Shown here in pieces: positions 11,601-23,469 of a DNA stretch of 64,000 nt. Within the stretch, counting starts at the first letter, position 1. Each line of letters begins with the position of its first letter. A program made the position numbers and the translations under genes. The stretch comes from Gnetum montanum. Its lineage: Eukaryota > Streptophyta > Gnetopsida > Gnetales > Gnetaceae. The stretch lies in NCBI GenBank assembly GCA_015680685.1, contig MNCI01008612.1, positions 50,851-114,850 of the forward strand. Reading direction: 5' to 3'. The notes beneath the pieces are model-generated. The model saw only the letters and a list, made by a program, of their open reading frames with translations. It was not told where the DNA came from and searched no databases.

Positions 11601-12827
11601 TTCTGCAGGGCTATCCGTGCTATGGTCAGCACACTCGATTTGTCATGAAGCCCTTCCTTGTTAATGTAGAACCTGGTAATAAAAACATAATGTTATCATT
11701 TGGATAATATAGCAAGCATTGCACAATACAGTGGAACAGGGCTGTAAAACTCACCTGCCAACACAGTAGACGATTCCTAGTGGGTTTTGGAAGCACGTTC
11801 CCATATAACGTGCAACGAAGAATGTGTTGTAAGGATCGTAGCAGCTATACTCAGACATATCCCAGATCTAGGTCAAATGCCTCAACTCTTTGGGGCGTTG
11901 ACTAAATCCTTCTCCCTACCTACTAATGATTGCCCCATTCGTCAAAAACCTCAGGATACCCCAGCTTGCCCCAGGTAATAGGGCTTCTATTATGATGGCC
12001 ACCTCTTCCTCCTCTAGGTATGACCAAATGATCACACTGAAGTGTTGGAGGAGGTATTGTAGGAACTCTTATGCTCATTTCTTGAACCAGACCCCCCGCT
12101 CCCCCACACGTGTATGGGGAGGAAGAACATTGGCCACTAGTTTGTTTACGCAACACAGGATCCCTGCAATTTCTAAGACAATTAGAATTGACCTTAGCCC
12201 CATCCTGCATACACAACCAGCAAGTGTTAGCATCATGTCCAAGTGCAATGCACACGCAACATAGAAACACCTAGCATTTCAGCATATAGCATAGTATAAC
12301 CCTCTTCCCGCACATAGGGTAGCAAGAACATGAAAGCTATAGCGTAGCGAGAACAACCTAGCATAGCAATGAAGTGATTAACCCTAACAAGATGATTAAC
12401 AATATGCCTTGACAAAACACATGTCTTACTACCACATCACGCATGGCCAAACCCTCCTGAGGGTCCTACGCTACGCCATTCAAAAGCCAAGTAACTTAAA
12501 CTATCCAAACCCCTGTGGTTATGACAATTGTAGCAATGGTAGTTTAGGCAACCTTGCATGCGACGTTAACGTAGCATCTGTACATCTGCCACGGCTGAAA
12601 TGACAATAGTGATGGTGTAAAGGCCAAAGCAATGACAACGAGATGACAAGAAGCATAGATAACTAAAACTAGATTGCAGAAACAGAAACAAGCAGAAAAC
12701 AAAAATGATAACAGAATCACAAGGAAACAGAGGAAGCTATGCGTGCTTGTGTCACATGCCCTAGGGTTTCCTTTACCTCCTTAACCTTTGCAAACACCAA
12801 GTGAGTGTGTTCCTTCTTTGGAGCCAT
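8651..12827 (-). pseudogene. Element D: antisense multi-exon gene of unknown function
   Basis: Not recognised as a known family. It runs opposite to the element, between protease and RT. Suggested exons: 12827-~12740, 12204-11755, 11672-11398, 11298-10290, 10100-~9762, 9656-9543 and 9424-8651. Most borders show GT/AG consensus and recur in C; several recur in F. Exon 1 starts MAPKKEHTH; exon 2 has a hydrophobic stretch (SILIVLEIAGILCC); exon 4 contains GARYNWARFL; exon 5 is rich in Glu; exon 7 looks like coiled coil (KAKQEKADLSTKV) followed by DWKDFNARVYE and HKHMYKLEHATYRK. The intact product would be about 1000 residues. A few in-frame stops remain. A TATA box lies upstream at 12981-12987. 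The PF04195 (Transposase_28) and Athila ORF1 families are candidates to test, not claims. Confidence 0.75.
10148..10202. repeat. Palindromic TACGCTAC/GTAGCGTA words in intron of D antisense gene
   Basis: GCTACTACGCTACACTACG followed by TAGCGTAGCACGGTGTAGTA gives an imperfect inverted repeat between exons 5 and 4. The same words fill the LTR of D (19014-19650). More copies lie at ~12275-12370 and ~12465 in intron 1. Confidence 0.7.
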
Positions 12828-13160
12828 CCTCCTACTTGCAAAATTCTCCTCGTTGTTATGCAAAAACTGCCTTGCCCTCTATTAGCATGATCACTTTGCC
12901 CTCCGAAATTGCTTTGTGCTCCGAATGTGGGCTCTGTGTTGTTATGGTGAAAATAGCAAGTTTAATAGGGGTTAATCCTAATTTATAGAAGTAATGGTAA
13001 AAAAGGGAAAACTTGTCGTTCTCTCTCTCTATTTAATGTGGAGTGCACCGTGCAGCATATCATGCTCACCACGACATCATAGTACTGTTGGCATTAAAAT
13101 ATTGGCATGCTTCGAGCTAACCATTTTCTTTCCCAAAAAATGAAAATATATATTCTTTCA
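12828..13160 (-). promoter_or_regulatory. Upstream region of D antisense gene, with TATA box
   Basis: On the - strand TATAAAT lies at 12987-12981, about 155 bp before the ATG at 12827. The same arrangement is seen in C (TATAAATA at 35000-34993, ATG at 34861). This implies an own promoter reading against the element. The rest has no recognised feature. Confidence 0.55.
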
Positions 13161-13165
13161 GTTAC

Positions 13166-13560
13166 TAGTCCGAAAAGACCTTAAACTAGCAATTGTAGCA
13201 TAGTTGCAACTTTATTGATACGAAAAGACCTTAAACTAGTAATTGTAGCGTAGTTGTACTTTGGTGGTCTGAAAAGACCTTAAACTAGCACTGCTAGCAT
13301 AGAGTTTCACTCTAGTTGGTGGTTTGAAAGGACTTTACACTACCAATGTTCTGCACGTTCACAGTTTGCAACGACATTAAACTAGTAGTTTTACATTTTT
13401 CCATCGGCAGTTTTGCATTTTTAGCAATTTTACATTTTCGCATCAGTAGTTTTGCATTTTTAGTAGTTTCACGTTTTCGCATCGGTAGTTTTGCATTTTT
13501 TTTGTTAGCAGTTTTGCATCTCCATGCCTTAGTGATCTTCCATGACTTTAAACTGGAAAA
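13166..13560 (+). repeat. Element D: dyad array and T-rich minisatellite before RT
   Basis: Units such as GGTC-TGAAAA-GACC-TTAAACTAGC and AGTCCGAAAAGACCTTAAAC at 13166-13345, with a last unit near 13532. In between (13383-13515) a diverged repeat of about 45 bp reads CGCATCGGTAGTTTTGCATT and TTTAG. It lies between the antisense-gene promoter and the RT acceptor, as in C. Confidence 0.8.
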
Positions 13561-13642
13561 TTTTAATCTTTATATTATACTTCGCTAGTTACATCTCATC
13601 GTTGTTTTGCAAATTTTCATTATACACGAGTATTACCAACAG

Positions 13643-16600
13643 GTGCCTCGTAACCAGGATTTTATCTCATTTTGGCAAGTCGAGCGAAAAATGGAAATCC
13701 ATCACGATCTCTCTACGCCTTTAGCTTTAGCAGCTCCACATGGCAAGCTCGTAAGATAATTGAACCTAGACCTGATTGACTGGGAATCAACCACAACTAG
13801 CACCATAGTGTCCTTAGAAACATCCCCAGACTAGCCCGAGCATATGGTCCAAACCCTAGATTTAGAGGCTGGGGATGTAACCGAGGACCCTCTCGTTGAG
13901 ACGCCTGTGACCACATCCAAGGGGAAAGTAAAAATGTTAAAACTTAGCTCCCTCTTAGATGCGTAGACACACAAATATGTAGCCAAGATTCTGCAAGAAA
14001 ACATTAAAGTTTTTTCATGGTCATACAGTGACATGATGGGTTTAGATCCGAGGCTAATACAACATAACATTGTCCTAGACCCATGCATGAAGGTAGTCAA
14101 GCAGAAGGCTCATAAGGTTAAACTAGAAATTGCACTGGCCATAAGAGATAAAATCAGCAAGCTATACTAAGCTGGTTTCATCCATGCAGTTGATTACCCA
14201 GAATGGGTGTTCAACATCATTGTGGTTTCTAAGAAAATAGGAGGAATACGAATCTGTATAGACTTATGGGATCTAAACAAGGTAATGATCAAAGATGATT
14301 TTCCACTTCCAAGCATCGATCAACTCATCGACACTACGGCTGGTCATGCTTTGTTATCCTTCATGGATGGTTTCTCTAGCTACAACCAAATTCGCATCAA
14401 CCTAGAGCATCAGCTAACAGCAATGTTCATGACCCCATGAGTTACCTTTTGTTACACCATGATGCCTTTTGGGCTCAAGAACGCCGGAGCAACCTACCAG
14501 TGAGTCATGACTTACATCTTCAGCTACTACATCCTAGAAACGCTAAACGACTACGTGGATGATATAGCGGTCAAGTCCAAAGAGGCCACTAATCACCCAT
14601 GCAATCTAGGAATAGTCCTCAAGTGTTGCCAAATGCATGATCTATGCCTCAATCCTAAGAAGTGTGTCTTTGGGGTGAAAATCAGACGTATGTTAGGGTT
14701 TGTAGTATTGGAAGATGGGATACGGGTGGACCCTAACAAAGTTAAGGCCATCGTCAACCTGGCACCTCCTACAAACCTTAAGAAATTATGTGGTTTGCAA
14801 GGTAGGGTACAATTCATCCAAAGGTTTATAGCAAAGTTAACTAACAAGTTACACCCCATGCAACATCTTCTAAAGAAAGGGATTAACTTCGAATGGATAA
14901 CTTAATGCCAACAAGCCTTCGATGACTTGAAGAAAGATCTTTTGTGTCTCCCAACTATGCATTTGCCATAGAGGGATAAGCCTTTCTTCGTCTACCTTGC
15001 CACCTCCAACACATCTATCGTAGCACTGTTATGTCAGAAATGAGACGATGGGTCTGAGGTACCGATGTATTATCTGAGTCATGCATTAATAGTGCATGAG
15101 GCGAAATATTTGCCTTGCCTTAGTATTTGCGTTAAAAAAGTGAAGGCATTACTTGTTTCATAGTACAATTAACATCATTTGCAAAGGCAACATACTCTAG
15201 GCTATTACAAACAACCTGTATGAAAGTAGCAGGATAGCCCGATGGAAAGCAATAACTGCGGAGTTCAATTTATACTATGTGAGCCAATCATCGATGAAGG
15301 GTCAAGCCATAGCCACCCAACTTACAGCCTCACCCATCGATGACCAGCAACCATAGATCCCAAATTCCCAAACAAGCATGTTGGTACTATCAACGCCAAC
15401 CCATCGCACCTAGAAGCTACTTTACACTTCGACAGTGCCTCAACCACGTGAGGAGGTAGTGCATTTACCTTCATTACATTCCCCTCTGGGGAAATGCACC
15501 CGTTTGCTTATTGTTTTACATTCCCTTGCACCAACAATATGGCAAAGTATGAGGGGCTACTTAGAGGCCTCTGAGCTGCCCAAACACTATGCATACAACA
15601 CCTGGCGATTCGCAGGGATTCACAACTGGTTGTAAATCAAATCACCGAGGTATATTCCTGCAAAGCTACACACCTACAATCCTATTGCAATCTAGCAAAA
15701 AGCTTGCTTAAGTAATTCGTGACTACATATGTGCAACACGTGCCATGCAAAGAGAACACTATGGAAGACGCCTTAGCCACCCTAGCACTAAATATTCCAC
15801 CACACTCGTTTGCAAGTCTATCAACTTCGATTGTTGAATGTACTAAGCCTATCACTTAGGCGGGATATGTGGCCTTTATCAGTGCTACGGATACCCAGGA
15901 GTGGTATGCCAATATTAAAGCCTACCTACAACATGGCGAGCCCCCAAGCGGACTGACATCTTCCCAGAGAGACACGATCTGTAAGCATGCCCAGCAATAT
16001 ACGCTCATGGGAAATGATGCCCTATGCAAACGTTCCTATGATGGGATATTGCTGGCATGCATGGGTGGGGAGTAGGCATGGAAGGTGATTAATGAAGTAA
16101 TGAGGGATTGTGTGGTGGACACATAGCACCTAGAGCTATTGTTGTGAAAATTAGATGCCTAGGGTACTACTGGCCCCATATGGAGCATGACTGTCTATCA
16201 AAAGTTAGGACGTGTGAAAAATGCTAGAGATATGCAAATCTCATACACGTCTCACCTACGGAGTTTCTCCCAATGCAGATCACATGGCCTTTCCAGTGAT
16301 GGGGACTAGACCTCATAGGACCTATCACACCTAAGTCCTCTGTAGGGCATAGCTTCATCATCACCACCACTGAGTATTTTACTAAGTGGGTGGAAGCTAT
16401 CCCCCTAAGGAAGATGACATCTTAGCAAGTCTACCACTTCATCATGGATAACATCGTGACAAGGTTTGGGCTTCCAATGACTATTATGATCGATAATGGA
16501 CCACAGTTCAGTAGTACGGAAACCCAAACCTTCTGCAGCAATCTGGGTATTAGGCAATCATTCTCCTCCCCGTATTACCCGTAGGCAAATGGGTAGGCAG

Positions 16601-17142
16601 ATGCTATAAATAAGTCCATCATCAACTTGCTGAAGCGGATGCCTAACAATAGCAAGAGGTGGTGGCATGAGCAAATCCTCTATGTTCTATGGGCCTACAA
16701 GACAACATGCAGAACCATGATAAGTAAGACTTCTTACAGTCTTGTTTATGGATCTGAAGCTATATTTCCTCTTGAGTTGTAGGTACCATCACTTCGGATG
16801 ATCCTATTTGATGTCGTGAGCTAAGCCCAGAACAATGAGTCGAGAATTATCGACCTTGACTCAATAGAGGAGGAGCGCGCATAAACTTTGAGCTACATAG
16901 AGCACTACCAGAGAAAGCAATGACAAAAACATCATGAAAACCCAAATCAATGGCCAATACAGAAGGGAGACCTCATCCTCAAAGTAGTTCGTGGGCATGT
17001 GAGAAAATTCTTAGCCAACTGGGAAGGCTCATACATGGTCACTAAAGCCTTTAAAAATAGAGCCTTCAAGCTAGCAGACATGGATAGAAACGAGTTCACA
17101 AACCCAGTGAATCATTCGTACCTCAAGTTGTACTACATCTGA
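13643..17142 (+). pseudogene. Element D: pol (RT, RNase H, second RNase H, integrase)
   Basis: Begins after a splice acceptor (TATTACCAACAG, ending 13642). RT: FMDGFSSYNQI near 14364 and NDYVDDIAVKS near 14549, the catalytic YVDD box. First RNase H: YLATSNTSIVALLCQ near 14995, then partly frameshifted. Second, archaeal-type RNase H: LHFDSAST near 15424, NMAKYEGLLRGL and ENTMEDALATLAL near 15755. Integrase: WGLDLIGPITP near 16301, IDNGPQFSS near 16489 and GQADAINKS near 16594, where the third catalytic residue is Asp instead of Glu. Stop at 17140-17142. The dual RNase H is typical of the Tat/Ogre lineage. Many in-frame stops and frameshifts; inactive. Confidence 0.92.
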
Positions 17143-17154
17143 AGCATGAACATG

Positions 17155-18043
17155 GTAAGCATCGTCCGCTACGACGTAAAACTGGCAAAGTTGGCAATCG
17201 TTTGCTACGACATAAAACTGGCACAGCTCATCCACTATGACGTAAAACTAGCATAGCTTGTCTGCTACGATGTAAAACTAGCACAGCTCATCCGCTACGA
17301 TATAAAACTAGCACAACATGTCTACTATGACGTTAAATTGGCACATACGGTCTATTGGGACCTTAAACCAGCACAGCGGTCCACTGGGACCTTAAACTAG
17401 CACACGGTCTACTAGGACCTTAAACTGGGTTTGCAGGATGTCCCCAGCATGCATCTGTGCCAAGTACATACCAAGCGAGCGTGCACAGTGTCAACATGGG
17501 GCGGGATGTTGCAGTTCTAGAATGCAGTTCATGATGCAATGAGAACATGATTTAGAACATATGAAACGTCGCTACTCCTGGCACCTTGCTAATCTCCTAG
17601 AGATGTCGTATGACATCTCATTGACCCCCTAGACCTACCGTCACCATGGTCCATCACCTTGAAAGTAGTTCCTTAGTCAGTGCCTACTACTGAAGTTCCT
17701 GCAATATTGTGGCCCAGCCACAATATTGTTACCCTCCATCTCCTTGCTAGCATTTGGGCTCAAGCGATGTTTAGCTATGTGGTAGCTGACCCCATAGCTA
17801 AACTAAGAATGCATGCCTTTGGCAGGGATTTTAAAGCATCCACACTCACAACGACTTCCCACTCCTTCGATGCCAGCTCCTCCATGCTAATGCTGCCAAG
17901 GCCGGTGCTGGCCCTCCTACTTTGGACACCATGCACCAGCAAAGGTGTCCAAGAGCTTCAACAAAATCTGCAGTAAGCAGGATGTTTGCCCTCATTTTGC
18001 ATCATGGTTGTTTCTTCTGGTTTACTCTCTGTCGTGTTTGCAG
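17155..18043 (+). other. Element D: putative 3' intron (889 bp)
   Basis: Donor CATG|GTAAGC lies 12 nt after the integrase stop. Acceptor is TTTACTCTCTGTCGTGTTTGCAG-like, ending 18043. The counterpart in C is 884 bp. It contains the dyad array and then non-coding sequence. Confidence 0.6.
17158..17432 (+). repeat. Element D: post-integrase dyad array
   Basis: Nine units about 27-30 bp apart. Examples are CGTC-CGCTAC-GACG-TAAAACTGGC, GGTC-TATTGG-GACC-TTAAACCAGC, GGTC-CACTGG-GACC-TTAAACTAGC and GGTC-TACTAG-GACC-TTAAACTGG. The arm sequence changes along the array while complementarity is kept in most units. Confidence 0.85.
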
Positions 18044-18766
18044 GGTGCGGCCGAAGGTGCGTCTCACCACGGCAGTGAATGCTACAGCATTGCAAAGTGA
18101 CTATCTTGACTAGCTTGGCTACTTCAGAGTGTACACCCTACCCTACCTTCTAAGCTCCTTCCCTTTACCTTACTCCTTACACCCACAATTTCTACTCGTT
18201 CCTCTCTTTTACAAGCTTTTCTAATGCCTGTTAAGCCCTCCTGTTTGCTCAACTGCAAAACCCATAATGTGCGTAACATAGCTCACCGCATGGGAAGCAT
18301 CTATAGGTAGGTTAAAGCCCCCACGCAGATGTAACACAACTCATTATGGGAAAGAAATGCCTATCCTGCAACAAGGTTGTTCGCAAATGTAAACGATAAA
18401 ACAACAAAAGGAAAAAGTGTAAGAGAGCAAAAATGTGCCTAAAACAAATGGAACGTAAGCTATTTCGTAATCACCCTCTCCAAATGTTTCAACAAAGAGA
18501 TTGAAGGTCAGCAAAAGTAAAGATGAAAATGTGAACAACTCCCTCGTGAGCACTTTGATGAGGGACTCTGCTAAGCCTCATCTTTACCCTTTTCCTAAAC
18601 TTCCTTCCTCCCTGCTTTGTCCTTTCCCCCTGCAAAAACCAATGCAACACTCTTAAGCATAGCTAAGTGACATCTTGACAATCACTGCACAATAATGTTA
18701 GCATTTTGTCTTCCATGGTGTTTTGTATTTTTTGTCAACGTCTCTCGAGTCCATCCTCCAAACGTC
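18044..18766 (+). other. Element D: 3' untranslated region
   Basis: No coding signal. It includes two related blocks (CTCACCGCATGGGAAGCATC; AACTCATTATGGGAAAG) also seen in C at ~40320-40400. The last ~70 bases are the conserved pre-PPT block. Confidence 0.65.
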
Positions 18767-18782
18767 AACAAAGAGGGGCCAA
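18767..18782 (+). promoter_or_regulatory. Element D: polypurine tract
   Basis: AACAAAGAGGGGCCAA right before TGAAACACCC. Confidence 0.9.
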
Positions 18783-19301
18783 TGAAACACCCTAAATTTT
18801 CAGGGCATCCTTACTTCACCAGGTTGTTGCAATTTAGGTGACGTCATGGAAATTCATTAGGAGATGGATGTTCTGGGCCTTAGGTTATGCAGTTTGGCAA
18901 ATTTTCTAGCTGGGTAATTCGTCTAGCTGATAGCCTACATAGAAGCAATGCGGAGAGTTGTCGGCGATGCTCTAAATGCCCAAAATAGTTTGGCAAGTTT
19001 TCTAGTTAAGGAGTTTGCTACGCTACGCAATGCTATATAGCGTAGTAGGGTTTAGGAGACAGTTATTCAAATAGTCAACCATAAATTATTGCAAGACAAG
19101 GTGTTACACTATGCTATGCTACACAGCATGGCATAGCATAGCAAGAGTAAGATAGGAAGGCTCAGCTTACTTAGTGATTTCCAATTGCACTAAGTTAGCA
19201 CCTCTGGCCTTTGAAAACAGTTGCTTTGCTTGACCCCAAGCTCTTCAGCAATGGCTTCTTCACCAGAAAATAACAAACTTAGTAAAAAGCAAGCCATGTT
19301 A

Positions 19302-19342
19302 GTTGCTACGCTATGCTACGTTGTATAGCATAGCGTAGCAAC
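19302..19342. repeat. Near-perfect palindrome in LTR of D
   Basis: GTTGCTACGCTATGCTACG on the left and TAGCATAGCGTAGCAAC on the right form an inverted repeat around a short centre (TTGTA). It is the best-preserved example of the LTR palindromes and could form a hairpin or a cruciform. Confidence 0.8.
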
Positions 19343-19881
19343 TCTACTGGAGCAATGAAAGACATCTCAAAGGGTGGGATCAGCAAGTTCACAAATTTCA
19401 CAGTGCAAAAGGCAAAGTTTGTAGATTGTCGACATTTTTGTAACTAAGGCCAGCTGCTATGCTATGCTACGTAGTGTAGAATAGTGTAGCAAATATGCAA
19501 TAAAAAATCAACATGCTTCAAACGTTTCCAGCACATGCAATAGGACGCAACGCAAGTTTTTGCTTCAAACTAATGGCTACGCTATGCTACGCTGCATACT
19601 GTAGCACGACGTGACAAGTTGTCATGCTACGCTACAAACCATGGCACGGCGTAGCAGGCAGTTATGCCACATCAATGCACTTCACTTAATTGCACCATTG
19701 GCACACATCTCCAAACTCTAACAGCGTAATTACAGCATGGCAGGTTCGCAATTATAGCATGGCAGGCTCGTCCAACAAACATGAATGTCCAATGGTCATG
19801 CATGCTCATGCAACATAGACAAGTCAACATAGGCTCAGGGCACATGGCTTCCAAACCTCATCTTTCATATGCCCTTGGTCC

Positions 19882-19889
19882 TATAAATA
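19882..19889 (+). promoter_or_regulatory. TATA box in LTR of D
   Basis: TATAAATA in the context CCTATAAATACCCC, as in the LTRs of C. Confidence 0.7.
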
Positions 19890-20530
19890 CCCCAATGAGC
19901 AATGCTCTAGAGGATCCTTTTTCAATCTTTTTGATGACAAGTCTGCTAGTTGGTGAATTGGCTGGCAATCAAGAAAAAGTTGGCATTGTATTCCTGAGCA
20001 TTGTAAGCATCTTGTTTGACACTACAAATAGTTGGCATTCTCGTTTGGCATTCTACTCTACCTTCTTTTTGCTATCCTCATAGCATTCTGCATTGTTGAC
20101 TCTCGGGTCTGGGTTCAAGCATACAGTTGTATTACTCTAAATGTCTTGGTTACCTTTGGGATCTCTGCGCCTCCCAATGTCGTGCAATCAATTGTATCCA
20201 CCTTGACAGAGTGAAGTCATAATCTTGAAGTGGTGAATTCTCCTAACTGCATTTTACTTTGTTTTCTTTCTTATCATTGCATTTTTACATTTTTTTCTAT
20301 CCCTCTTGCATTTAAAGTTATCATTTTATGCTAGAAGTCTCATTTTTAAATTATCCATTTAAGAAAGGTTATATTAACACCGACTAAGTCCCTGTTTGAT
20401 CGACTAGACCGTTCAAGGCACCCCATTTATGTTTTATCCAACATGGCCCTCACGTGGATACGGGGTTAAGATTGTCAGCGATTGACGACCTCTTGGTTTT
20501 TTCCTGATGTCGACGTTTTCGGTTGCAGCA

Positions 20531-20952
20531 GAGACTAGTGACATTACCAAAGACTCTTTAGTTGAGATTCCTATCACAACACATAGTGATGAGGAGAAAA
20601 TACTAAAACTAAGTTCCTCACTAGAACCTCAATAGGCTCAATACATTACCAAGATCCTTCAAGATAGCATTGAGGTCTTTTCCTAGTCACATGAAGATAT
20701 GCTAGGTCTTGACCCATACCTAGTGCAACATAACATTATAATTGACCCTAGTATTAAGTTAGTTAAGCAAAAAGTTTAAAAGATTAGACCAAATTTAGCC
20801 TTGATAGTTCATGATGAGATCACAAAACTGTATCAAGCTAGTTTCATTCAAGCTGTCAATTGTGCCAATTAGGTGTCCAACATAGTGATAGTTCCTATGA
20901 AAAATGGGAGTATACATATCTATATTTATTTTCAAGACCTAAATAAGATAAC
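20531..20952 (+). pseudogene. Element E: N-terminal part of pol (left fragment)
   Basis: Start of the RT region of E, left of the inserted element C. It corresponds to C at ~35886-36300: LVQHNIIIDPSIK near 20716 matches LIQHNIILDPCVK, and ITKLYQASFIQAV matches ITQLYQASFIRAV. It breaks off in DLNKIT, exactly where C is inserted, and continues at 43093. Several stops; not functional. Confidence 0.9.
20948..20952. repeat. Target site duplication of C (left)
   Basis: ATAAC directly before the 5' LTR; the same five bases follow the 3' LTR at 43088-43092. Removing C plus one copy restores the RT motif across the junction. Confidence 0.93.
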
Positions 20953-23135
20953 TGAAACACCATAAAATTTTGGGACTCTCATGATTTAGCAGTCCTGGGA
21001 TTTGGGCAAGGGTTCCTACAAGCATGGTGTCATGTTGGACCATGTAGAAAATACCCTATGTGGCACGGTCAACATGGTATCAAACCACAAGGCTAGTTTG
21101 CATGAAAGAGGCATTGGGGGTAGACAGTATAGTTCAACAAATTTTCTATCTCCCAGGCTGACAAGCTTACTACACCTTCTACCATGCCTAGCTTAACACT
21201 TGACCCAGCTGATGGTCTACCTAGGGACCATGCTAGAAGCTGTCGAAGGTGTTTAGGATGGACTAAATAGTTTGGCAAGTTTTCTAACTGTAGGAACCTA
21301 CTATGCTACACAACGTAGCAGGCCTTAGGGAGATTGATTGCACCCAAAAGATGCAGATTGATAACAATTCATTCCTTCAGGATATCTGCCCCACTTCATC
21401 CTTGATGCATGAGAAATGTGACACAACAAAAATGTGGTAAATTTCATCAAAAATCCTCTTCACTTAAGTGCTATGCTATGCTACACTCATAGTGTAGCAC
21501 AGTGTGGCAGGAATGCACTCTACTGATACTCCTACTCAGATGGCTTTGATGGAGTAGGCACATTTGCCCATGCTTCAACCATCAAACAGGTTTGCTCTAT
21601 CGATACACCAGGACATGACTGACATCCTGTGACAAAACATTTGCAAGATTGAGTTAGAATCCCCAAATTGGGTGCTACACTATGCTACGCTATGCAGCGT
21701 AGCACAACATAGCAAGAACAGAACATACAAAGGCCCTCTACCAAGTGGTTCTAGCAAGAGGATTTCACTTGGCCACACTTCAGCCTCCAAAACTGCTTGT
21801 CCCACTTAGCCCTTGGGCCTCAAGTAAGGTTTCTTGACAAAGCATTGCAGATCAAACGAGGATGCATGTCAGAACAGCTACTACACTATGCTATGCTACA
21901 CAACGTAGCACAACATAGCAAGGACACAAAGCACCAAAGTGTCCAAATGATAAACTCAGTAGATCCTAGGACCTTCCAACATAAAAGATAGGGTTGTAGT
22001 TTCTTGCCTGGCCAAACCTCAAATAGGTATTCTTAGCTTTCAGGCAATATTTCTCTCAAGACTGGTGGCTATGCTATGCAATATAGCATAGCATAGCATA
22101 TGGGTGCTTACACTACTCCAATATGTTGGGCAATGTAGACAATGTAACACCCACATGGAAGTCCCAAGATATCTTCGATTAGCTCCAGAACCTGTTGGCA
22201 TTGGTTACTCTTGTTCTGGCATATCTTCAAAGGAAAAAATCAGCAAGTTTGCCTTGCTTTGCACCCCTTGACTATCCCCTAAAGTTGTCCCTATGCTTGA
22301 CCCGGCTCACAAGAGTAGGGACGATATAGTCCTAGAGCATAGGCTCCATTTTACATTCATTATTGGCATTTTTTCCTTGTAACAAATGTGGCAGTTCACT
22401 GGATTTTGGCCCATGCATTTTCAGTGGTATGGTCATAGCATAGTAGTTTTCACACCCAGCATAGCATAGTCACATTTGTGCTCTATGGAACCTAGGACAC
22501 GTGCCATACAAACCATGTTTTTCTCCCTCTCCTGGCCCTATAAATACCCTGGTGAACAATATTCAAAGGGTTGGCTTTTGGGACTCATCTTTCCAGTGGT
22601 TGGCTCCTGACATTTTTAGCATGGTTGGCTTTATGAGTGTGTTTGGCATTCTGGCATTTTGGCTTCCTGGTAATTAGTTGTGACAAGGAGATTGGCAAGT
22701 AGAAGGCTCTTGTTAGTAAGCTGTTGATAGCAGTACAAGGAGCTATGATCATACCACTTCGTTGCAAGCTGTGCCTATCCACACTACCATATGTTGTACA
22801 CCTTCTTCAGTTAAGAAAAGATCAAATCCCCTAATCCTAGGGTAGTGCACTTCCTCACTCAAACCTGTTTCATTTTCATTTTGCTATTTTCATATTTTGC
22901 ACTATTCTCCATCGATTTACATTTGAGGCTTATCGCTCAACTCACACATAATGTCTTTAAAACAATCATTTATAGAAGGTTATTGTACATCGATTAAGTC
23001 TCTGTTTGATCAACTAGACCATTTAGGGCACTCCATTTCTATTTACTCCAACACGGCCCTCGCACAGATCCTGGGTTAGGCTGTATGCCTAGTGACCTCT
23101 CGGTGTTCTAGCCACCAAATTTTTTGGTTGCTACA
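20953..23135 (+). repeat. Element C: 5' LTR (2183 bp)
   Basis: TGAAACACCATAAAATTTTG ... GGTTGCTACA. Palindromes of the ACTATGCTACGCTATGCAG / CGTAGCACAACATAGC type occur near 21295, 21475, 21672, 21880, 22068 and 22437, mostly 180-205 bp apart. TATA box at 22539-22546. It is followed by the PBS. Confidence 0.93.
22539..22546 (+). promoter_or_regulatory. TATA box in 5' LTR of C
   Basis: TATAAATA followed by CCC, about 600 bp before the LTR end. The 3' LTR copy is at 42491-42498. Confidence 0.75.
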
Positions 23136-23140
23136 GTTTT

Positions 23141-23159
23141 TGGCTCTAGAAGGAGGGCC
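23141..23159 (+). promoter_or_regulatory. Element C: primer binding site
   Basis: TGGCTCTAGAAGGAGGGCC, five bases after the LTR. Element G has TGGCGCTAGAAGGAGGGCC at the same place. The G version fits, from memory, the 3' end of plant tRNA-Asn(GUU) over about 17 bases; C has one mismatch. Confidence 0.8.
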
Positions 23160-23469
23160 CTTTGTGCGCTTTCTACATATCATGGGTAATCCTACACATT
23201 GTCTATATCCCACCACCTACTAGCATAGATGTGACACCCTTGTGGTTATCTATGCATAGTGTGATGCAGACTAGTCGCAATGATGGTTCCTTTGGGACCC
23301 GATAAGATGAAAGCCTCCAATCGTTTACTATACCATGTTTTCTCTATTTACTATCCCACATTGCTTGCACCTCATGTGACTTAGCAAACCTTCTAGTGTA
23401 GCAAGTGTAACTTCCCAGAGTACCCAGTTTTAGTTTCTCTCTTTTATAGCTTCCATATTATGACAGAAG
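23160..23469 (+). other. Element C: leader between PBS and gag
   Basis: Untranslated leader of about 310 bp. No clear motif; 23330-23400 is T-rich. Confidence 0.6.

Larger units (their letters stand above)
18783..20530 (+). repeat. Element D: 3' LTR (1748 bp)
   Basis: TGAAACACCCTAAATTTTCA ... GGTTGCAGCA. It contains at least six imperfect palindromes built from GCTACGCTATGC / GCATAGCGTAGC (19014, 19105, 19302, 19450, 19570, 19625). TATA box at 19882-19889. The U5 part (AAGTCCCTGTTTGATCGACT) is shared with C. The next base continues RT of E, so D is inserted in E. Confidence 0.87.

Noticed and set aside
19302-19342. Palindrome as a MITE or DNA-transposon terminal repeat
   Set aside because: No target duplication and no internal element; it is one of a series of LTR palindromes.
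23141-23159. Possible tRNA fragment
   Set aside because: Only the ~19 bases of a primer binding site are present, directly after an LTR; no tRNA body.
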